This document shows positions 25,101 to 34,215 of a stretch of DNA of 64,000 nucleotides, one piece after another; position 1 is the stretch's first letter, and every line of letters starts with the position of its first letter. The DNA lies in the NCBI GenBank assembly GCA_046595995.1, contig JBKJNB010000116.1:57226-121225 (forward strand), read 5' to 3'. The DNA is from JAWXBR01 sp046595995. Its GTDB lineage: Bacteria > Bacteroidota > Ignavibacteria > Kapaibacteriales > Kapaibacteriaceae. The notes beneath the pieces are model-generated. The model saw nothing but the letters and a program-made list of their open reading frames with translations. It did no database searches and was not told the DNA's origin. Position numbers and translations under genes: made by a program.

Positions 25101-25881
25101 CATCCCGGGTGTGGGCGTTGAGGCCCGAAAGTTATACGACGATGCCAATGCCTTGCTCGACACGATCATCGCAGACGGAAGTCTGCGCGCGCGCGCTGTA
25201 TGCGGCTTGTTTCCAGCAGTTTCCGTATCCGATGACATCGAAGTGACCGTTGGAAGTGACGTCAAAACCCTCCATACCCTGCGTCAGCAGTCCAAGCGTG
25301 CCTCAGGCGTTCCGAATTTGGCACTGTCCGACTATCTCGCACCAAAAGCATCGAATATTCAAGACTATATGGGTGCATTTGTGGTCAGTGCAGGCGAAGG
25401 AGCAGACGCATTGTGTGCTCGATACGAATCTGAGAACGACGATTACAGTGCAATCATGGTGAAATCCATTGCAGACCGGCTAGCTGAGGCGTGCGCAGAG
25501 TGGCTGCATCAGAAGGTTCGTACGGACCTTTGGGGATATTCCAAAGACGAGTCGCCGCTTACATCTTCCGAACTCGCAGATGAACGCTATGTAGGTATAC
25601 GGCCTGCCCCAGGCTATCCCGCTTGCCCTGACCATACAGAAAAATCTGAGCTCTTCGCGATGTTGGATGCGGAAAAAATGACGGGAGTATCGCTCACTGA
25701 AAGCCTGGCCATGTATCCTGCGGCAAGTGTCAGTGGCTGGTATTTCGCTCATCCCGACTCGAAATATTTCGCTGTAGGCAAGATTACGCAGGAGCAGGTT
25801 GCTGACTACGCACATCGAAAGGGTATGACAATCGACGAATGTGAGCGATGGCTCTCACCCATACTTGCTTATGACGCCTGA
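22171..25881 (+). CDS. metH: Cobalamin-dependent methionine synthase
   Basis: This 1236-residue, four-module enzyme transfers methyl from methyl-THF to homocysteine via B12. The homocysteine module has zinc cysteines C256 (GLNCALG) and C319/C320 (GGCCGTTPEH). The pterin module starts near FVNVGERTNVTGS. The B12 cap and Rossmann modules follow, with D767-x-H769-x-x-G772 in DVHDIGKN, where H769 is the cobalt ligand. The C-terminal reactivation module has RPAPGYPACPDHTEK. No cobalamin or SAM riboswitch is visible in the 34-base gap upstream. The end overlaps purN. Confidence 0.98.
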   Translation: MTDIRSLLQRRILLLDGAMATMIQRLNLTEEDFRGRRFTNHSLSLKGNNDLLVLTQPDAIRSIHTAYLEAGSDIVETNTFNSTSIAQADYAMEHVVRELNREAARLAREAADAMTIKTPGKPRFVAGAMGPMNKSLSLSPDVNDPGFRAATFAQVRDAYKEQIMGLVEGGIDLLLIETVFDTLNAKAAIKAIAELAAGDENGLPDTATRERLQSMPIMISGTITDLSGRTLSGQTPAAFWISLQHTPNLLSFGLNCALGSAMMRPYIEEVSTVATAFVSLYPNAGLPNAMGGYDETPEYMAEQARIYAEAGFLNIVGGCCGTTPEHIRAMAEAVRAVAPRRIPERPAYLRLSGLEPLELRPETNFVNVGERTNVTGSRAFAKLVLNDDYEKAVDIARQQVENGAQIIDINMDEGMLDGVKAMQTFINLIASEPDIARVPFMVDSSKWSVLEAGLACMQGKGIVNSLSLKDGEDEFKRRATICRDFGAAIIVMAFDEQGQADTFERRIEICERAYRILTIDVGLLPQDIVFDPNILTVATGMDEHNGYAVDYLRTAHWIKANLPLCKISGGVSNISFSFRGNEPVRRAMHTAFLYHAIQAGMDMGIVNAGQIDVYDEIPKDLLELVEDVLLNRRPDATERLVAAADSVKAKELDPVAIQAWRNDHVDERLKHALVKGITEYIDVDVEEARHNYTSPLSIIEGPLMSGMNEVGDLFGAGKMFLPQVVKSARVMKKAVAYLLPYMEEEKLRSGTARQPVGTIVLATVKGDVHDIGKNIVGVVLACNNWRVVDLGVMVSSERILDSAVAEGADIIGLSGLITPSLDEMVHVVKELERRGFTTPVLIGGATTSKTHTAVKITPSYNSAVLHVLDASRAVPVASALVREKGNQVYLDAIRSEYNDVRLEYSRRAGTKEYLSLDDARANRFALSFIDTSTPVEPRTMGVTAFDTVDLAVLRPFIDWTPFFQAWELRGRHPDIFDIPGVGVEARKLYDDANALLDTIIADGSLRARAVCGLFPAVSVSDDIEVTVGSDVKTLHTLRQQSKRASGVPNLALSDYLAPKASNIQDYMGAFVVSAGEGADALCARYESENDDYSAIMVKSIADRLAEACAEWLHQKVRTDLWGYSKDESPLTSSELADERYVGIRPAPGYPACPDHTEKSELFAMLDAEKMTGVSLTESLAMYPAASVSGWYFAHPDSKYFAVGKITQEQVADYAHRKGMTIDECERWLSPILAYDA

Positions 25882-26512
25882 CGCAGCGGTCGCCATCAGG
25901 GCGCATGGTTTGAAGAAGCGCGTTGCCATTCTTGGCTCTGGCACTGGCTCCACGGCGCGTGCACTGATAGAAGGGGGCCTGCGGGAAGGGTCCACCTACA
26001 GCATCGAACTCATCATTTCTACGTCTGCCATTGCAGGAATAAATACGGTAGCTTCAGACTTAGCTGTAACACTTCGTATACTCGACCGATCCTTGACACC
26101 TTCAGCATGGAATGAGCGCATCGTCGACGAGATTGCAAATCAGCGAATTGACATCGTGGCCCTGGCCGGATTTATGCGGTTGCTCCCAGAAGCGGTGATC
26201 GAAGCCGTACAAGGCCGGGTTCTGAACATACATCCTGCACTGCTACCAAAGCACGGTGGCACTGGAATGTTTGGTCGGCGAGTGCACGAGGCAGTGATTC
26301 AATCGGGCGAACGACAAACAGGTGCGACGGTTCACTTGGTGAATGAACGTTATGACGAGGGCCCAATTCTTGGCCAGACATTCTTGGATGTACGCGTCGG
26401 GGAGACCGCCGCGGAACTTGAGTTGAGAGTGAAAGCGGCAGAACGGATTCTGTACCCAAGTGTACTTGATACCTATGCAGCAGACGACTCATTTGATGTG
26501 GGTAACTGGTGA
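25871..26512 (+). CDS. purN: Phosphoribosylglycinamide formyltransferase
   Basis: This enzyme is the third step of purine synthesis, formylating GAR with 10-formyl-THF. It has about 213 residues from ATG 25871, which overlaps the metH stop by 11 bases; an in-frame ATG at 25841 is possible. Motifs are VAILGSGTGSTARAL, AGFMRLLPEAVIEA, the catalytic region LNIHPALLPKHGGTGMFG and GATVHLVNERYDEGPILGQ. N, H and D catalytic residues are present. It sits next to metH, which also uses folate one-carbon units. purM is encoded separately at 37297. Confidence 0.92.
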   Translation: MTPDAAVAIRAHGLKKRVAILGSGTGSTARALIEGGLREGSTYSIELIISTSAIAGINTVASDLAVTLRILDRSLTPSAWNERIVDEIANQRIDIVALAGFMRLLPEAVIEAVQGRVLNIHPALLPKHGGTGMFGRRVHEAVIQSGERQTGATVHLVNERYDEGPILGQTFLDVRVGETAAELELRVKAAERILYPSVLDTYAADDSFDVGNW

Positions 26513-26743
26513 CGTTTCGATCGAAACTTTTAGGTGTGGCTACTGTTGTTATTAAGAGTCAGGATCACCGAATAAACCACTCGGTATTACGATTGAGTAA
26601 AAAAGTCTTGACTATGAGAGTCGAATTGGTGATTTTAAACGATGCTTCTCTGCGAAGAACTGGGCAAAACTGCGTCTAACGACGCCAAACAATAGCGAAA
26701 GAATCAAATTCATGTACTTGTTCACCGTATCTCCGAGGTTTTC
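26513..26743 (+). promoter_or_regulatory. Upstream region of the 1583-residue surface protein gene
   Basis: This is 231 bases without a gene, AT-richer than its surroundings. A possible promoter is TTGACT (26608-26613), 17 bases, then GATTTT (26631-26636); the -10 match is weak. A long 5' UTR of about 100 bases would follow. No riboswitch was recognised. Confidence 0.3.
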
Positions 26744-29700
26744 ATGAAGGGCAGACTCCTACTTCTTGCTCTCGTGACTGGTTTTGCAGGCGTGACGCTT
26801 GCTTTTGCTGGCGACGGGAAAGATGGTGAGGACGTGTTGCGTAAGAGCGGTCCACGGGCACCGGTAGCTTCATATCCGCTACCGTTCACCCTCAACGCCG
26901 ACAATCCACGAACCACTCCACCTATTTCTACCGGTTACTACTTCGTCGACTCCGACGATGAAGCGCCGGATTTTTGGCGGCCAGACCCGACGACGTTCGT
27001 CGACACGCTTACCGAACCCGGTACGTGGCGTCGTATCGTCTCTGGCGCAAAGCAAATCCCAAGTGGCTATTGGACCAGTCCGTCCGATAACACGTATGGT
27101 GGCTTTGCCTACTTCCGTAATCCTGGCAATGTTCAGGATAGTACGGACGACGCGTTTGCGGGTCCGATTTCAATCGGTTTCCCATTCTACTTCAACGGAG
27201 TGCGTTATGACTCGTTGTACATTTCTACGAACGGTCTAATCGCACTGTCGAACCGTCGTTACTTCTACGAATACGACAACTTCGGATTCCCGACAGTACG
27301 TACTCGGCTTGAAACCCAGCCTGGCGTGTTCTCCGTATACGACCCGATGTCTGACGACACCAGGACACGTGTAGTTGGCCCTACCGACGTCACTGATGTG
27401 CAGATGGATAACTGGGGTTACCAAATGGTGGCAAGTGGTAATAATCCTACGGGCAGCATGACGTCAGGGATTCGCACGAAGGTAAATACAATGCTGGACG
27501 AAGCAAATCTTAACGGATCTGGCGCATGGCCTGTTGGCACGCGCCCACCGCTGATTGCATTTGCCTGGGATGACTTGCAAGTGTCAGTGTACAACAGCAC
27601 GGACAATGCGGTCGACGATTTCTCCCGCGTTTACTACAAGCGCTCACCAGCCAACGACAAGTTCATCGTCTATTATGTGAACCTTACACCGATTGGCCCT
27701 AAGACTGCTATCGTCGGTGCTGTGAGACATGACGTGACGTTCTTTAAAGACAACCGTCCTGGCATCGGCGAGCACTATCGCTTTAGCGGACAGGTAACGC
27801 TTAATCGTAACGACTCTTCAGTTACGATTCAATACGAAAAATTCTTTGGCATCGCGCCTCGTTCAGCGCTGCAGCCACACGGTGCAGTTGTATGGATGCG
27901 TTGTAATTCAACTGTTGGTGTAACAGGCCCAGCTCGCCGCTTGAACTGGACAGGTTTCCCTGCGGTGATGCCTACGAATACCATCCTTGATTTCTCTGTG
28001 CCTAAGTATACACAGTCAACAGAGTACTTGTTTAACGTTCTTACGCACCCGCTCGGTGGTCTTCGCGCCGTCAGCAATCGTAATGATGATCAAACAGTAC
28101 CAAAGGATTTTCTTTCTATTCGATTCAAGCAGTACAAGAACTTCCTTCGCGTAATCAACGTGTTTTATCGTGTTCGTCCTCTGAACAACAACGCTCCTCT
28201 CGACTTCTCGGTTGTTGTACCAACGGCACAGGCAAACAACTACGAGTTGCTAGCAGGTGAGCTTCGTCTTGGCGCAATTCAACCTGTAGCCATTGTTCAA
28301 AACCTCACAAACGACGTCCAAGGTCCAAACGGTGTGAATTACACCCGCCAGGGCATCAATTTCAAAGTGCGCTTCCGCATTATGAATGAAGCGACGGGTA
28401 AGATTGTGTACAACACGTCGAAGTCCGTTACCGATGCCAATCTGCGGGATTCGACATTGTCGGGCATTCAGCGCAGTGATGTGAACGGTGTAAACCGTCC
28501 ATATCAGCCTGTTAACACGTTTGTCCTTCCATATGAATTCATCAAGGTTACATTCCCTCCGTTTGAACCGAATGAATTCATCGACGATCAAATCGGTCGC
28601 TTGATCACATCCGTGATTGTTGAGCCGAAAGACTCACTCAATCAGCCACTTGGCGATCAATGGCCGTTTGACGATACAACTGGCTTGCGTCTGTTTGTAA
28701 TGCGCCGTCTTGAAACTTTCAATGATGACGTTCGCGAATTCCACCTTGTCGGTGGTGCTGCTATGCCTTCGGTCTTGAAGTGGGTTAACATCGAAGCAGA
28801 TGTTGTTGATGGTGACGAAGTCACGAACAACCCACCTCCTCCTCGTGGTGAGTTCAAGGCAGCTAATTCTCAGATCTTCAGCTTGAAGTCGCCAGTCATA
28901 CGCATGAACCGTGTGACACTCGCAACGCTCGACATTCCTCCATTCGGTCAGTATGGCGGTGACGAACTCCGTTCGTTCCCTGTTAATCTGAGCCGTAAGA
29001 AGAATGCTGTGCTTTCGATCTCATACCAACGTTCCGGTAAGCTTACAAACATCAATCGTGGATTCTCTGATAACCGTCTGATCGGCCCAGAACACCGCGT
29101 TGATGCTACTGTAACAGCAATCCAATCCATTCGCTTTATCCGTAACCCAGACGAATTGTGGGTAGAGTTTGCTAAGCCGAGCTCGGATGGTTTGAATGGC
29201 ATCACGAATATTCAAACATGGGTGTTTGACCCACAAAACCTAGCAGCTAACTATGCTCAACCATTCCGTATTTGGGGTGGTGGCGGTTACGTGCGCGGAT
29301 TTGACATTACGAACAAGAATCAACAGCTCACGAATAGTCCACTGGCACCTCTTGGTGGTCAGCGCATCGACTTCTTTGATGATGGTAAGGATGCAGAGTA
29401 TTTCAAGATCACCGTCCCAATTCCTGATACAGTGATTAACTGGGTGAATGAAGGCGCACGGAATTTCCGTTTCCGCCTGAGAGCACGCTGCTTGAATAAC
29501 TCTTCACCTCCGTTCCCTGCTGACGACGAAGACAACTTCTTCATCGATAACGTTAAGATCCTCTATCCTGACGAAGTCACTGATGTTGAATTCTCGAACA
29601 TTCAGCTCATCTGGCCATACACTCTTGCACCTGCAAGCCAGGCTACTCGCGTACCAGTTCGTGTGAAACTGTCAAACAACACGCACATTGCCGCACCTGC

Positions 29701-31495
29701 TTTCTCGGTCCGTATTCAGATTAAGCCTGAAGGAAACGAAACGCAGCAGATCTACTGCCGTACAATCACGGTTCCAACACTTGCTGGTAACCGCGAAGTA
29801 CTGCTTCCATTCCCTGATGCGAACTTCCGCACGACAACACCTGGCCGCTATAAGGTCACAGGCAAAATCTTCTTCCCTGGTAATGATCTTGATACGTTAA
29901 ACGATTCGACGTTCACAACGTTTACAATGACGTTTGGCCCATCATTCGCATACGAAATCAACCCTCTGAACCCAGTGAACGATGTTCCGAAACTGCAGTT
30001 CTCAGGTATCACGGGTAAAGGTCTTGACCACCGTGGTTACGCATTCGGTGGCATAAACAACACACAGTGGCCATTTTCGCCGAACGCCGTCGGACCTGGT
30101 GCGCAATACAACGGTAGCACCTATGGCGACATGCCTACGTACATGCCACCCGAGGCCCAGTTTGGTGCCGACGGCGGTAACGCCTCGGGCCAGCTCGCGA
30201 TGCGATTTACGCTCTATTCGCAGGACACCGTCTACGGATACCAAGCGTATTGGGCTGAACTCAACCAGGACATCCTGAATGTATCCTTTTCCCTTTATAA
30301 GGACCAAGGCGGCATCCCAGGTGACCGGATTGCAAATTCAACCATTATACGCCGCCGAGGCGAAGACGAAACAGATAACGACCTAGACCCAGTGTTCGGC
30401 AAGTATGTAACGTATCTTCTGGCCAGCCCAGTGGTCCTCGCGCCGGGCGAATATTGGGCATCAACTGCTCAAATGGGCCTTGAAGGTTACGAACTTGGTG
30501 GATCTGAATCGCGTATGGGTATGGTCACGACATTTTACAGTGACATTCCTGCGTTTGGCGTCGGTAATCGTTCACTTCTGGTCGACAAGAACTTCCGTTC
30601 ACGTTCACGTAACGGCACGCTCCTGAACGACAACCGGTTTGCATTCGAGTCGACACGGTTTAGCGGTGACTGGGTTCAAATGACGCCATCGATCGGTAAT
30701 CCGGGTTACGCCCACTTGGATGCTATGGGTAATAGCGTAATAGGCAATCAGGTGTACCCAACATTCACACGTGGTTCATGGATTCCGATGCTTCGGCCAT
30801 ACTTCGGTGCTCGTTCGTATTCAAACCCACCGTTGTTCATCCCATGTGTTATTCCGGTTGAACTGACATTCTTTGACGGACGTGCGCGTTCGGCTGGTGT
30901 CGATTTGTTCTGGGAAACAGCATCAGAAAAGAATAACTCGGGCTTCCATATCGAACGTCGCATTGTTGCACAAGCAACAAATCTTACTGCGGCAGCAGGT
31001 CTAAGCTGCGCCGATGCTTCAAACTCTAAGGAAATGCCATGGTCAGCAATCGGATGGCAAGCTGGTGCTGGTAACACAACGCAAACAACGAACTACAAGT
31101 TCTTTGATGCGAATGTGAAAACCGGGACGTCCTACGAGTATCGTTTGCGTCAGGTTGACAAGGATAATTCGGAGAACTTCTCCAACGTTATCAATGTGGT
31201 TGTAACGGCCGGCGATATCTCTCTCGCCGACAACTATCCGAACCCAACAAACGGACAAACAACAATCCGCTTTGAAGTTCCAAACCGCACGCATGTTAAG
31301 CTTGAAATCTTTGACCTCTTGGGTAATGTCCTCTCAACACTATACAACCAGCAAGTGTCGGGCACAACCAATTCATATGCGATCGAATGGAATGGTCGCG
31401 ATGCTTCTGGCGCTGAAGTTCCTTCAGGCTCTTACATGTATAAGCTTACCGCTGAAGGTGTTGTACTGTCGAAGACGCTGACAGTCGTTCGCTAA
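26744..31495 (+). CDS. Large T9SS-exported surface protein
   Basis: This is a 1583-residue secreted protein with a signal peptide MKGRLLLLALVTGFAGVTLA. An early domain has GPISIGFPFYFNGVRYDSLY and ISTNGLIALS, a module common in exported proteins of this group. Long beta-rich regions follow, then a domain with FWETASEKNNSGFHIERR that precedes T9SS sorting domains, and the type A sorting domain starting DNYPNPTNGQTTIRFEV. From about 27.8 to 30 kb the codon use changes to pyrimidine-ending, strongly preferred codons (GGT, CGT, CCT, AAC), unlike neighbours, which suggests high expression. It is the only gene between its upstream region and a strong terminator. The specific function is unknown; an abundant surface or matrix protein is likely. 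Confidence 0.88.
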   Translation: MKGRLLLLALVTGFAGVTLAFAGDGKDGEDVLRKSGPRAPVASYPLPFTLNADNPRTTPPISTGYYFVDSDDEAPDFWRPDPTTFVDTLTEPGTWRRIVSGAKQIPSGYWTSPSDNTYGGFAYFRNPGNVQDSTDDAFAGPISIGFPFYFNGVRYDSLYISTNGLIALSNRRYFYEYDNFGFPTVRTRLETQPGVFSVYDPMSDDTRTRVVGPTDVTDVQMDNWGYQMVASGNNPTGSMTSGIRTKVNTMLDEANLNGSGAWPVGTRPPLIAFAWDDLQVSVYNSTDNAVDDFSRVYYKRSPANDKFIVYYVNLTPIGPKTAIVGAVRHDVTFFKDNRPGIGEHYRFSGQVTLNRNDSSVTIQYEKFFGIAPRSALQPHGAVVWMRCNSTVGVTGPARRLNWTGFPAVMPTNTILDFSVPKYTQSTEYLFNVLTHPLGGLRAVSNRNDDQTVPKDFLSIRFKQYKNFLRVINVFYRVRPLNNNAPLDFSVVVPTAQANNYELLAGELRLGAIQPVAIVQNLTNDVQGPNGVNYTRQGINFKVRFRIMNEATGKIVYNTSKSVTDANLRDSTLSGIQRSDVNGVNRPYQPVNTFVLPYEFIKVTFPPFEPNEFIDDQIGRLITSVIVEPKDSLNQPLGDQWPFDDTTGLRLFVMRRLETFNDDVREFHLVGGAAMPSVLKWVNIEADVVDGDEVTNNPPPPRGEFKAANSQIFSLKSPVIRMNRVTLATLDIPPFGQYGGDELRSFPVNLSRKKNAVLSISYQRSGKLTNINRGFSDNRLIGPEHRVDATVTAIQSIRFIRNPDELWVEFAKPSSDGLNGITNIQTWVFDPQNLAANYAQPFRIWGGGGYVRGFDITNKNQQLTNSPLAPLGGQRIDFFDDGKDAEYFKITVPIPDTVINWVNEGARNFRFRLRARCLNNSSPPFPADDEDNFFIDNVKILYPDEVTDVEFSNIQLIWPYTLAPASQATRVPVRVKLSNNTHIAAPAFSVRIQIKPEGNETQQIYCRTITVPTLAGNREVLLPFPDANFRTTTPGRYKVTGKIFFPGNDLDTLNDSTFTTFTMTFGPSFAYEINPLNPVNDVPKLQFSGITGKGLDHRGYAFGGINNTQWPFSPNAVGPGAQYNGSTYGDMPTYMPPEAQFGADGGNASGQLAMRFTLYSQDTVYGYQAYWAELNQDILNVSFSLYKDQGGIPGDRIANSTIIRRRGEDETDNDLDPVFGKYVTYLLASPVVLAPGEYWASTAQMGLEGYELGGSESRMGMVTTFYSDIPAFGVGNRSLLVDKNFRSRSRNGTLLNDNRFAFESTRFSGDWVQMTPSIGNPGYAHLDAMGNSVIGNQVYPTFTRGSWIPMLRPYFGARSYSNPPLFIPCVIPVELTFFDGRARSAGVDLFWETASEKNNSGFHIERRIVAQATNLTAAAGLSCADASNSKEMPWSAIGWQAGAGNTTQTTNYKFFDANVKTGTSYEYRLRQVDKDNSENFSNVINVVVTAGDISLADNYPNPTNGQTTIRFEVPNRTHVKLEIFDLLGNVLSTLYNQQVSGTTNSYAIEWNGRDASGAEVPSGSYMYKLTAEGVVLSKTLTVVR

Positions 31496-31515
31496 ACTTT
31501 AGCGACTGAATTTCT

Positions 31516-31561
31516 GATCGAGCCCTCTGTCGTGTAAACGGCAGAGGGCTCGATCGTTTTT
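31516..31561 (+). terminator. Rho-independent terminator
   Basis: GATCGAGCCCTCTG pairs with CAGAGGGCTCGATC (14 bp, with GTCG/CGGC extending the stem), followed by GTTTTT. It is a very strong stem 20 bases after the surface-protein stop, in line with a heavily transcribed gene. Confidence 0.93.
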
Positions 31562-31579
31562 GGTCTGCATTTTTGTACC

Positions 31580-32560
31580 ATGAGTTCTTCTATGGATAAC
31601 ACCATCCTCGTTCACGCACGACAAGCACTGCAGTGGCAGATCCGAAGCTTGGATAAGTTCGGCCCCCAGCTTGACGACAACTACTTGGCCGCGGTGGCGG
31701 CGCTTGCAACCGCCGGTAAGGTGCTCACGACAGGCCTGGGCAAGTCGGGCTTTATTGCCCGGAAAATGGCCGCAACCCTCACCAGCGTGCGGATTCCCGG
31801 GATTTTCCTTCACCCTGTAGAAGCGATGCACGGTGACAGTGGAATCCTGAATGCGAACGATTGCCTCGTAGCATTTTCGAAAAGTGGCGAAACCGCAGAA
31901 GTAGTTCAACTGTGCAACTTGGCCAAGGATGTTGGCGCGTCGATCGTAGCTGTTACCGCTCGTGCAAACAGCTCACTTTCGCGAATTGCACACATAACAC
32001 TCTTTACGCCCCTTGAACGCGAGCTTGACCCCGACGACATCCTTCCGACAGCAAGCACGACGACGGCGTTGGTTGCTGCCGATCTCTTGGCTGTGGGCGC
32101 AGCGATGATGTCGGGTGATGTTAGCGGACGTCTGCAACACTCACACCCACGGGGGATGATTGGTGTGGCAATGATGCGTTCTGTAGAGGATGTGATGCAT
32201 TCAGGCGAAGGACTGCCCGTTGTGCAACCCGGTGCGATGTTAGTTGAAGCGCTAGCTCAACTTTCAGCCAAAGCGCTCGGAATTGTGTGTGTGGTTGACG
32301 AGCACGGCTTGCTCAAGGGCATCCTGACGGACGGAGACGTCCGACGCATTGTCATCGAGAACGCCAGCTCACTTGCAACCCTACGTATAGAAGACGTGAT
32401 GATATCGACTCCTGTAACGATCGAACCCTCCGCCACGCTGCATACAGCGCTACAGCAGATGGAGCGTCGTGAGAAGCAGATAAGTGTGCTCCCAGTCACG
32501 GTCGCTGGTCGCTGTGTGGGAGTACTCCGTCTGCACGACATAGTGCGCTTACAGGTCTAG
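31580..32560 (+). CDS. kdsD: Arabinose-5-phosphate isomerase
   Basis: KdsD/GutQ enzymes convert ribulose-5-phosphate to arabinose-5-phosphate for Kdo in lipopolysaccharide. It has 326 residues. The N-terminal SIS domain has TTGLGKSGFIARKMAATLTS, HPVEAMHGDSG and SKSGETAEV, and two C-terminal CBS domains start near VEDVMHSGEGLPVV. Its presence supports an LPS outer membrane. It is convergent with the RodZ-like gene. A 12-bp palindrome (CGGTCATGACCG, 32572-32583) lies between them, without a T-run. Confidence 0.93.
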   Translation: MSSSMDNTILVHARQALQWQIRSLDKFGPQLDDNYLAAVAALATAGKVLTTGLGKSGFIARKMAATLTSVRIPGIFLHPVEAMHGDSGILNANDCLVAFSKSGETAEVVQLCNLAKDVGASIVAVTARANSSLSRIAHITLFTPLERELDPDDILPTASTTTALVAADLLAVGAAMMSGDVSGRLQHSHPRGMIGVAMMRSVEDVMHSGEGLPVVQPGAMLVEALAQLSAKALGIVCVVDEHGLLKGILTDGDVRRIVIENASSLATLRIEDVMISTPVTIEPSATLHTALQQMERREKQISVLPVTVAGRCVGVLRLHDIVRLQV

Positions 32561-32598
32561 AGCCCACCACCCGGTCATGACCGACGTGTTGGATGGCA

Positions 32599-33537
32599 CT
32601 AACGCCTTGGAAACGGCTCTGGCTTCGTGCGCTTGTTCGGGTCAACTCGCTGTGGTGGAGCTGGTGTAATAATCGGGCGCACAGCAGCAGGCGCGGGTTT
32701 GGTTGGGGAACGCACTACCGAGGATGAAGACTTGACCTCGTTGCGTGTAATCGTCACAGACCGCACAACTTCGCCGTTTTTACCGAAAGGCTTGAGCTCC
32801 TGTCCATTGCGCGCAAAGGTCACGGCACCGGCGTTGCTTATTGACAGAACAAACTTTTGCATAGCGGACCAACGATACTCGGCACCCGGTAGCACCGTGA
32901 TTTGCTGTGTGCGCTTCTCGTCACTCGTAATATTCAACCACGCGGTGTCGCGAGCATGAGCCGTCAAGATTATGCTATCAGTTTCTGCGATGGCCCCTTG
33001 ACCTGAGCCCCCTCCGCCAAGCCCTTGGTTTGCATCGACGTCAAGGACTGAATCCGCGCCCACTGGCAACGCCTGGGTGCCGTCCCCAGAGCTTCGTAGA
33101 AATAGTGCCCAGATCAGCACACCAAGGGCAATACACGCAATGATAGCCATGGCCATGACCAGTGGCGAGCGAAGGCTCCTTGGACGTTGTGCGAGCAGTG
33201 ACAAGATCGCAGCAGGCTTGGCTAGGGGATTAACAAGGGGCTTTGAAGGGGGCTTGGCCAGAGGCTGTTGGCTCGCCGGAAGACGCGCACTTGTATCGTC
33301 TTCATCGGGGTCGAAGACCTCGTTCATGAGGGCTGCGATTTCCTTTGCCGGGATATGCAGTGCCGCGCCTGCAGTGCGAATGAATGACCGCACATACACG
33401 GCGGGCAAAACATTGTATCGACCCTTCTCGAGCGCTTCTAGAAATGGCTCACGTATCTTCGTCTCCGCAGAAAGTTCACGGAGTGTGCGGCCTTGTCGCT
33501 CTCGCTCTTGTCGCAGGCGTTCCGCTAACGGATCCAT
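32599..33537 (-). CDS. RodZ-like helix-turn-helix membrane protein
   Basis: This is 312 residues. The N-terminus is an HTH_25-type domain (LRQERERQGRTLRELSAETKI...YVRSFIRTAGAALHI). A Lys/Pro-rich linker (about residues 85-120) and one membrane span (SPLVMAMAIIACIALGVLIWALFL) follow. A periplasmic beta domain of DUF4115 type comes next, with DTAWLNITSDEKRTQQITVLPG, then a Pro-rich tail. This is the RodZ layout, which links MreB to the envelope for cell shape. No mreB or rodA is in the window, and HTH-plus-DUF4115 proteins can have other roles. Confidence 0.8.
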   Translation of the reverse strand: MDPLAERLRQERERQGRTLRELSAETKIREPFLEALEKGRYNVLPAVYVRSFIRTAGAALHIPAKEIAALMNEVFDPDEDDTSARLPASQQPLAKPPSKPLVNPLAKPAAILSLLAQRPRSLRSPLVMAMAIIACIALGVLIWALFLRSSGDGTQALPVGADSVLDVDANQGLGGGGSGQGAIAETDSIILTAHARDTAWLNITSDEKRTQQITVLPGAEYRWSAMQKFVLSISNAGAVTFARNGQELKPFGKNGEVVRSVTITRNEVKSSSSVVRSPTKPAPAAVRPIITPAPPQRVDPNKRTKPEPFPRR

Positions 33538-33618
33538 CGGTGCTCAGTTAGTTGTGACGATGGAGATACTTGCAATGCAAATGTCAACCTTTTTTCGCCA
33601 GCCACCAAGGACGCTAGG

Positions 33619-34215
33619 TTGGAGATAGATCGCTCAACACTACTGTTGCACGGCTGCTATGTAGCATTCGTATTCGCGATTATGCTATATGGCGCTCTAG
33701 CATTCCGTCAGATTTCGGATAACCTCGATGTGCGGCGCCTACGAATGGGTGAGGATCGGACGTCATTTGTAAGTGCGCCCGGTGTGCTTATATCTGTTGT
33801 GGGCCTGTCTCTATCGGCTTTGCTGGCAGTATTCCTCATCGTGCGTCCGCAGCCCCGCATTTACTTCTACGCGCTGCCACTCATTCTTGCCGTACAGTTC
33901 TCGCAAATTCTGACCCGTGTGTACTTGCAGCGCACGCTAGTAAAAACGCATGGCTTTGTTTTCCGAGCAATCGCGTTCGAGAGCATCAAGGCTGTTCGGT
34001 TCGAGAGTGTCATCCGTGCCGATGTTGAGCGCCTCGGGCTGTGGACAAAGGTCACGCTCGCCATCGTAGATGGACATCTTCGCCACGTCACCTTTCGTAT
34101 CTTTCGTTTCTCAGAAGCGGCTTTAATGCGCGTGCTTGACACCTGGTGCGGCTGCGAAATACGCCGCGTTTACACTACTACCGCAAACCCCAAGGGCAGA
34201 ATTCCAAAGGCATGA
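33619..34215 (+). CDS. Unknown membrane protein
   Basis: This is 198 residues of unknown function. Three hydrophobic segments (about residues 8-28, 53-76 and 80-98) precede a C-terminal soluble part with a beta pattern (FVFRAIAFESIKAVRFESV...VTLAIVDGHLRHVTFRIF) that resembles a bacterial PH-like domain (inference). The start is a TTG at 33619. The next ATG is more than 60 bases inside and would remove most of the first hydrophobic segment. The last codons overlap the AtuA-like gene (ATGA at 34212). It is the first gene of a seven-gene overlapping run. Confidence 0.6.
   Translation: MEIDRSTLLLHGCYVAFVFAIMLYGALAFRQISDNLDVRRLRMGEDRTSFVSAPGVLISVVGLSLSALLAVFLIVRPQPRIYFYALPLILAVQFSQILTRVYLQRTLVKTHGFVFRAIAFESIKAVRFESVIRADVERLGLWTKVTLAIVDGHLRHVTFRIFRFSEAALMRVLDTWCGCEIRRVYTTTANPKGRIPKA

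Noticed and set aside
24378..25265. Open frame of 295 codons antisense to metH
   Set aside because: Ser/Arg/Thr-rich composition and complete overlap with the metH cap and B12 modules mark it as a shadow.
26530..26743. Possible riboswitch before the large surface protein
   Set aside because: I could not find conserved riboswitch cores or a terminator/antiterminator pair; only a weak promoter-like pair remains.
32572..32583. Perfect palindrome CGGTCATGACCG between kdsD and the RodZ-like gene
   Set aside because: It has no T-run, is short, and sits between convergent genes. No function could be supported, so it is not listed as a terminator or operator.
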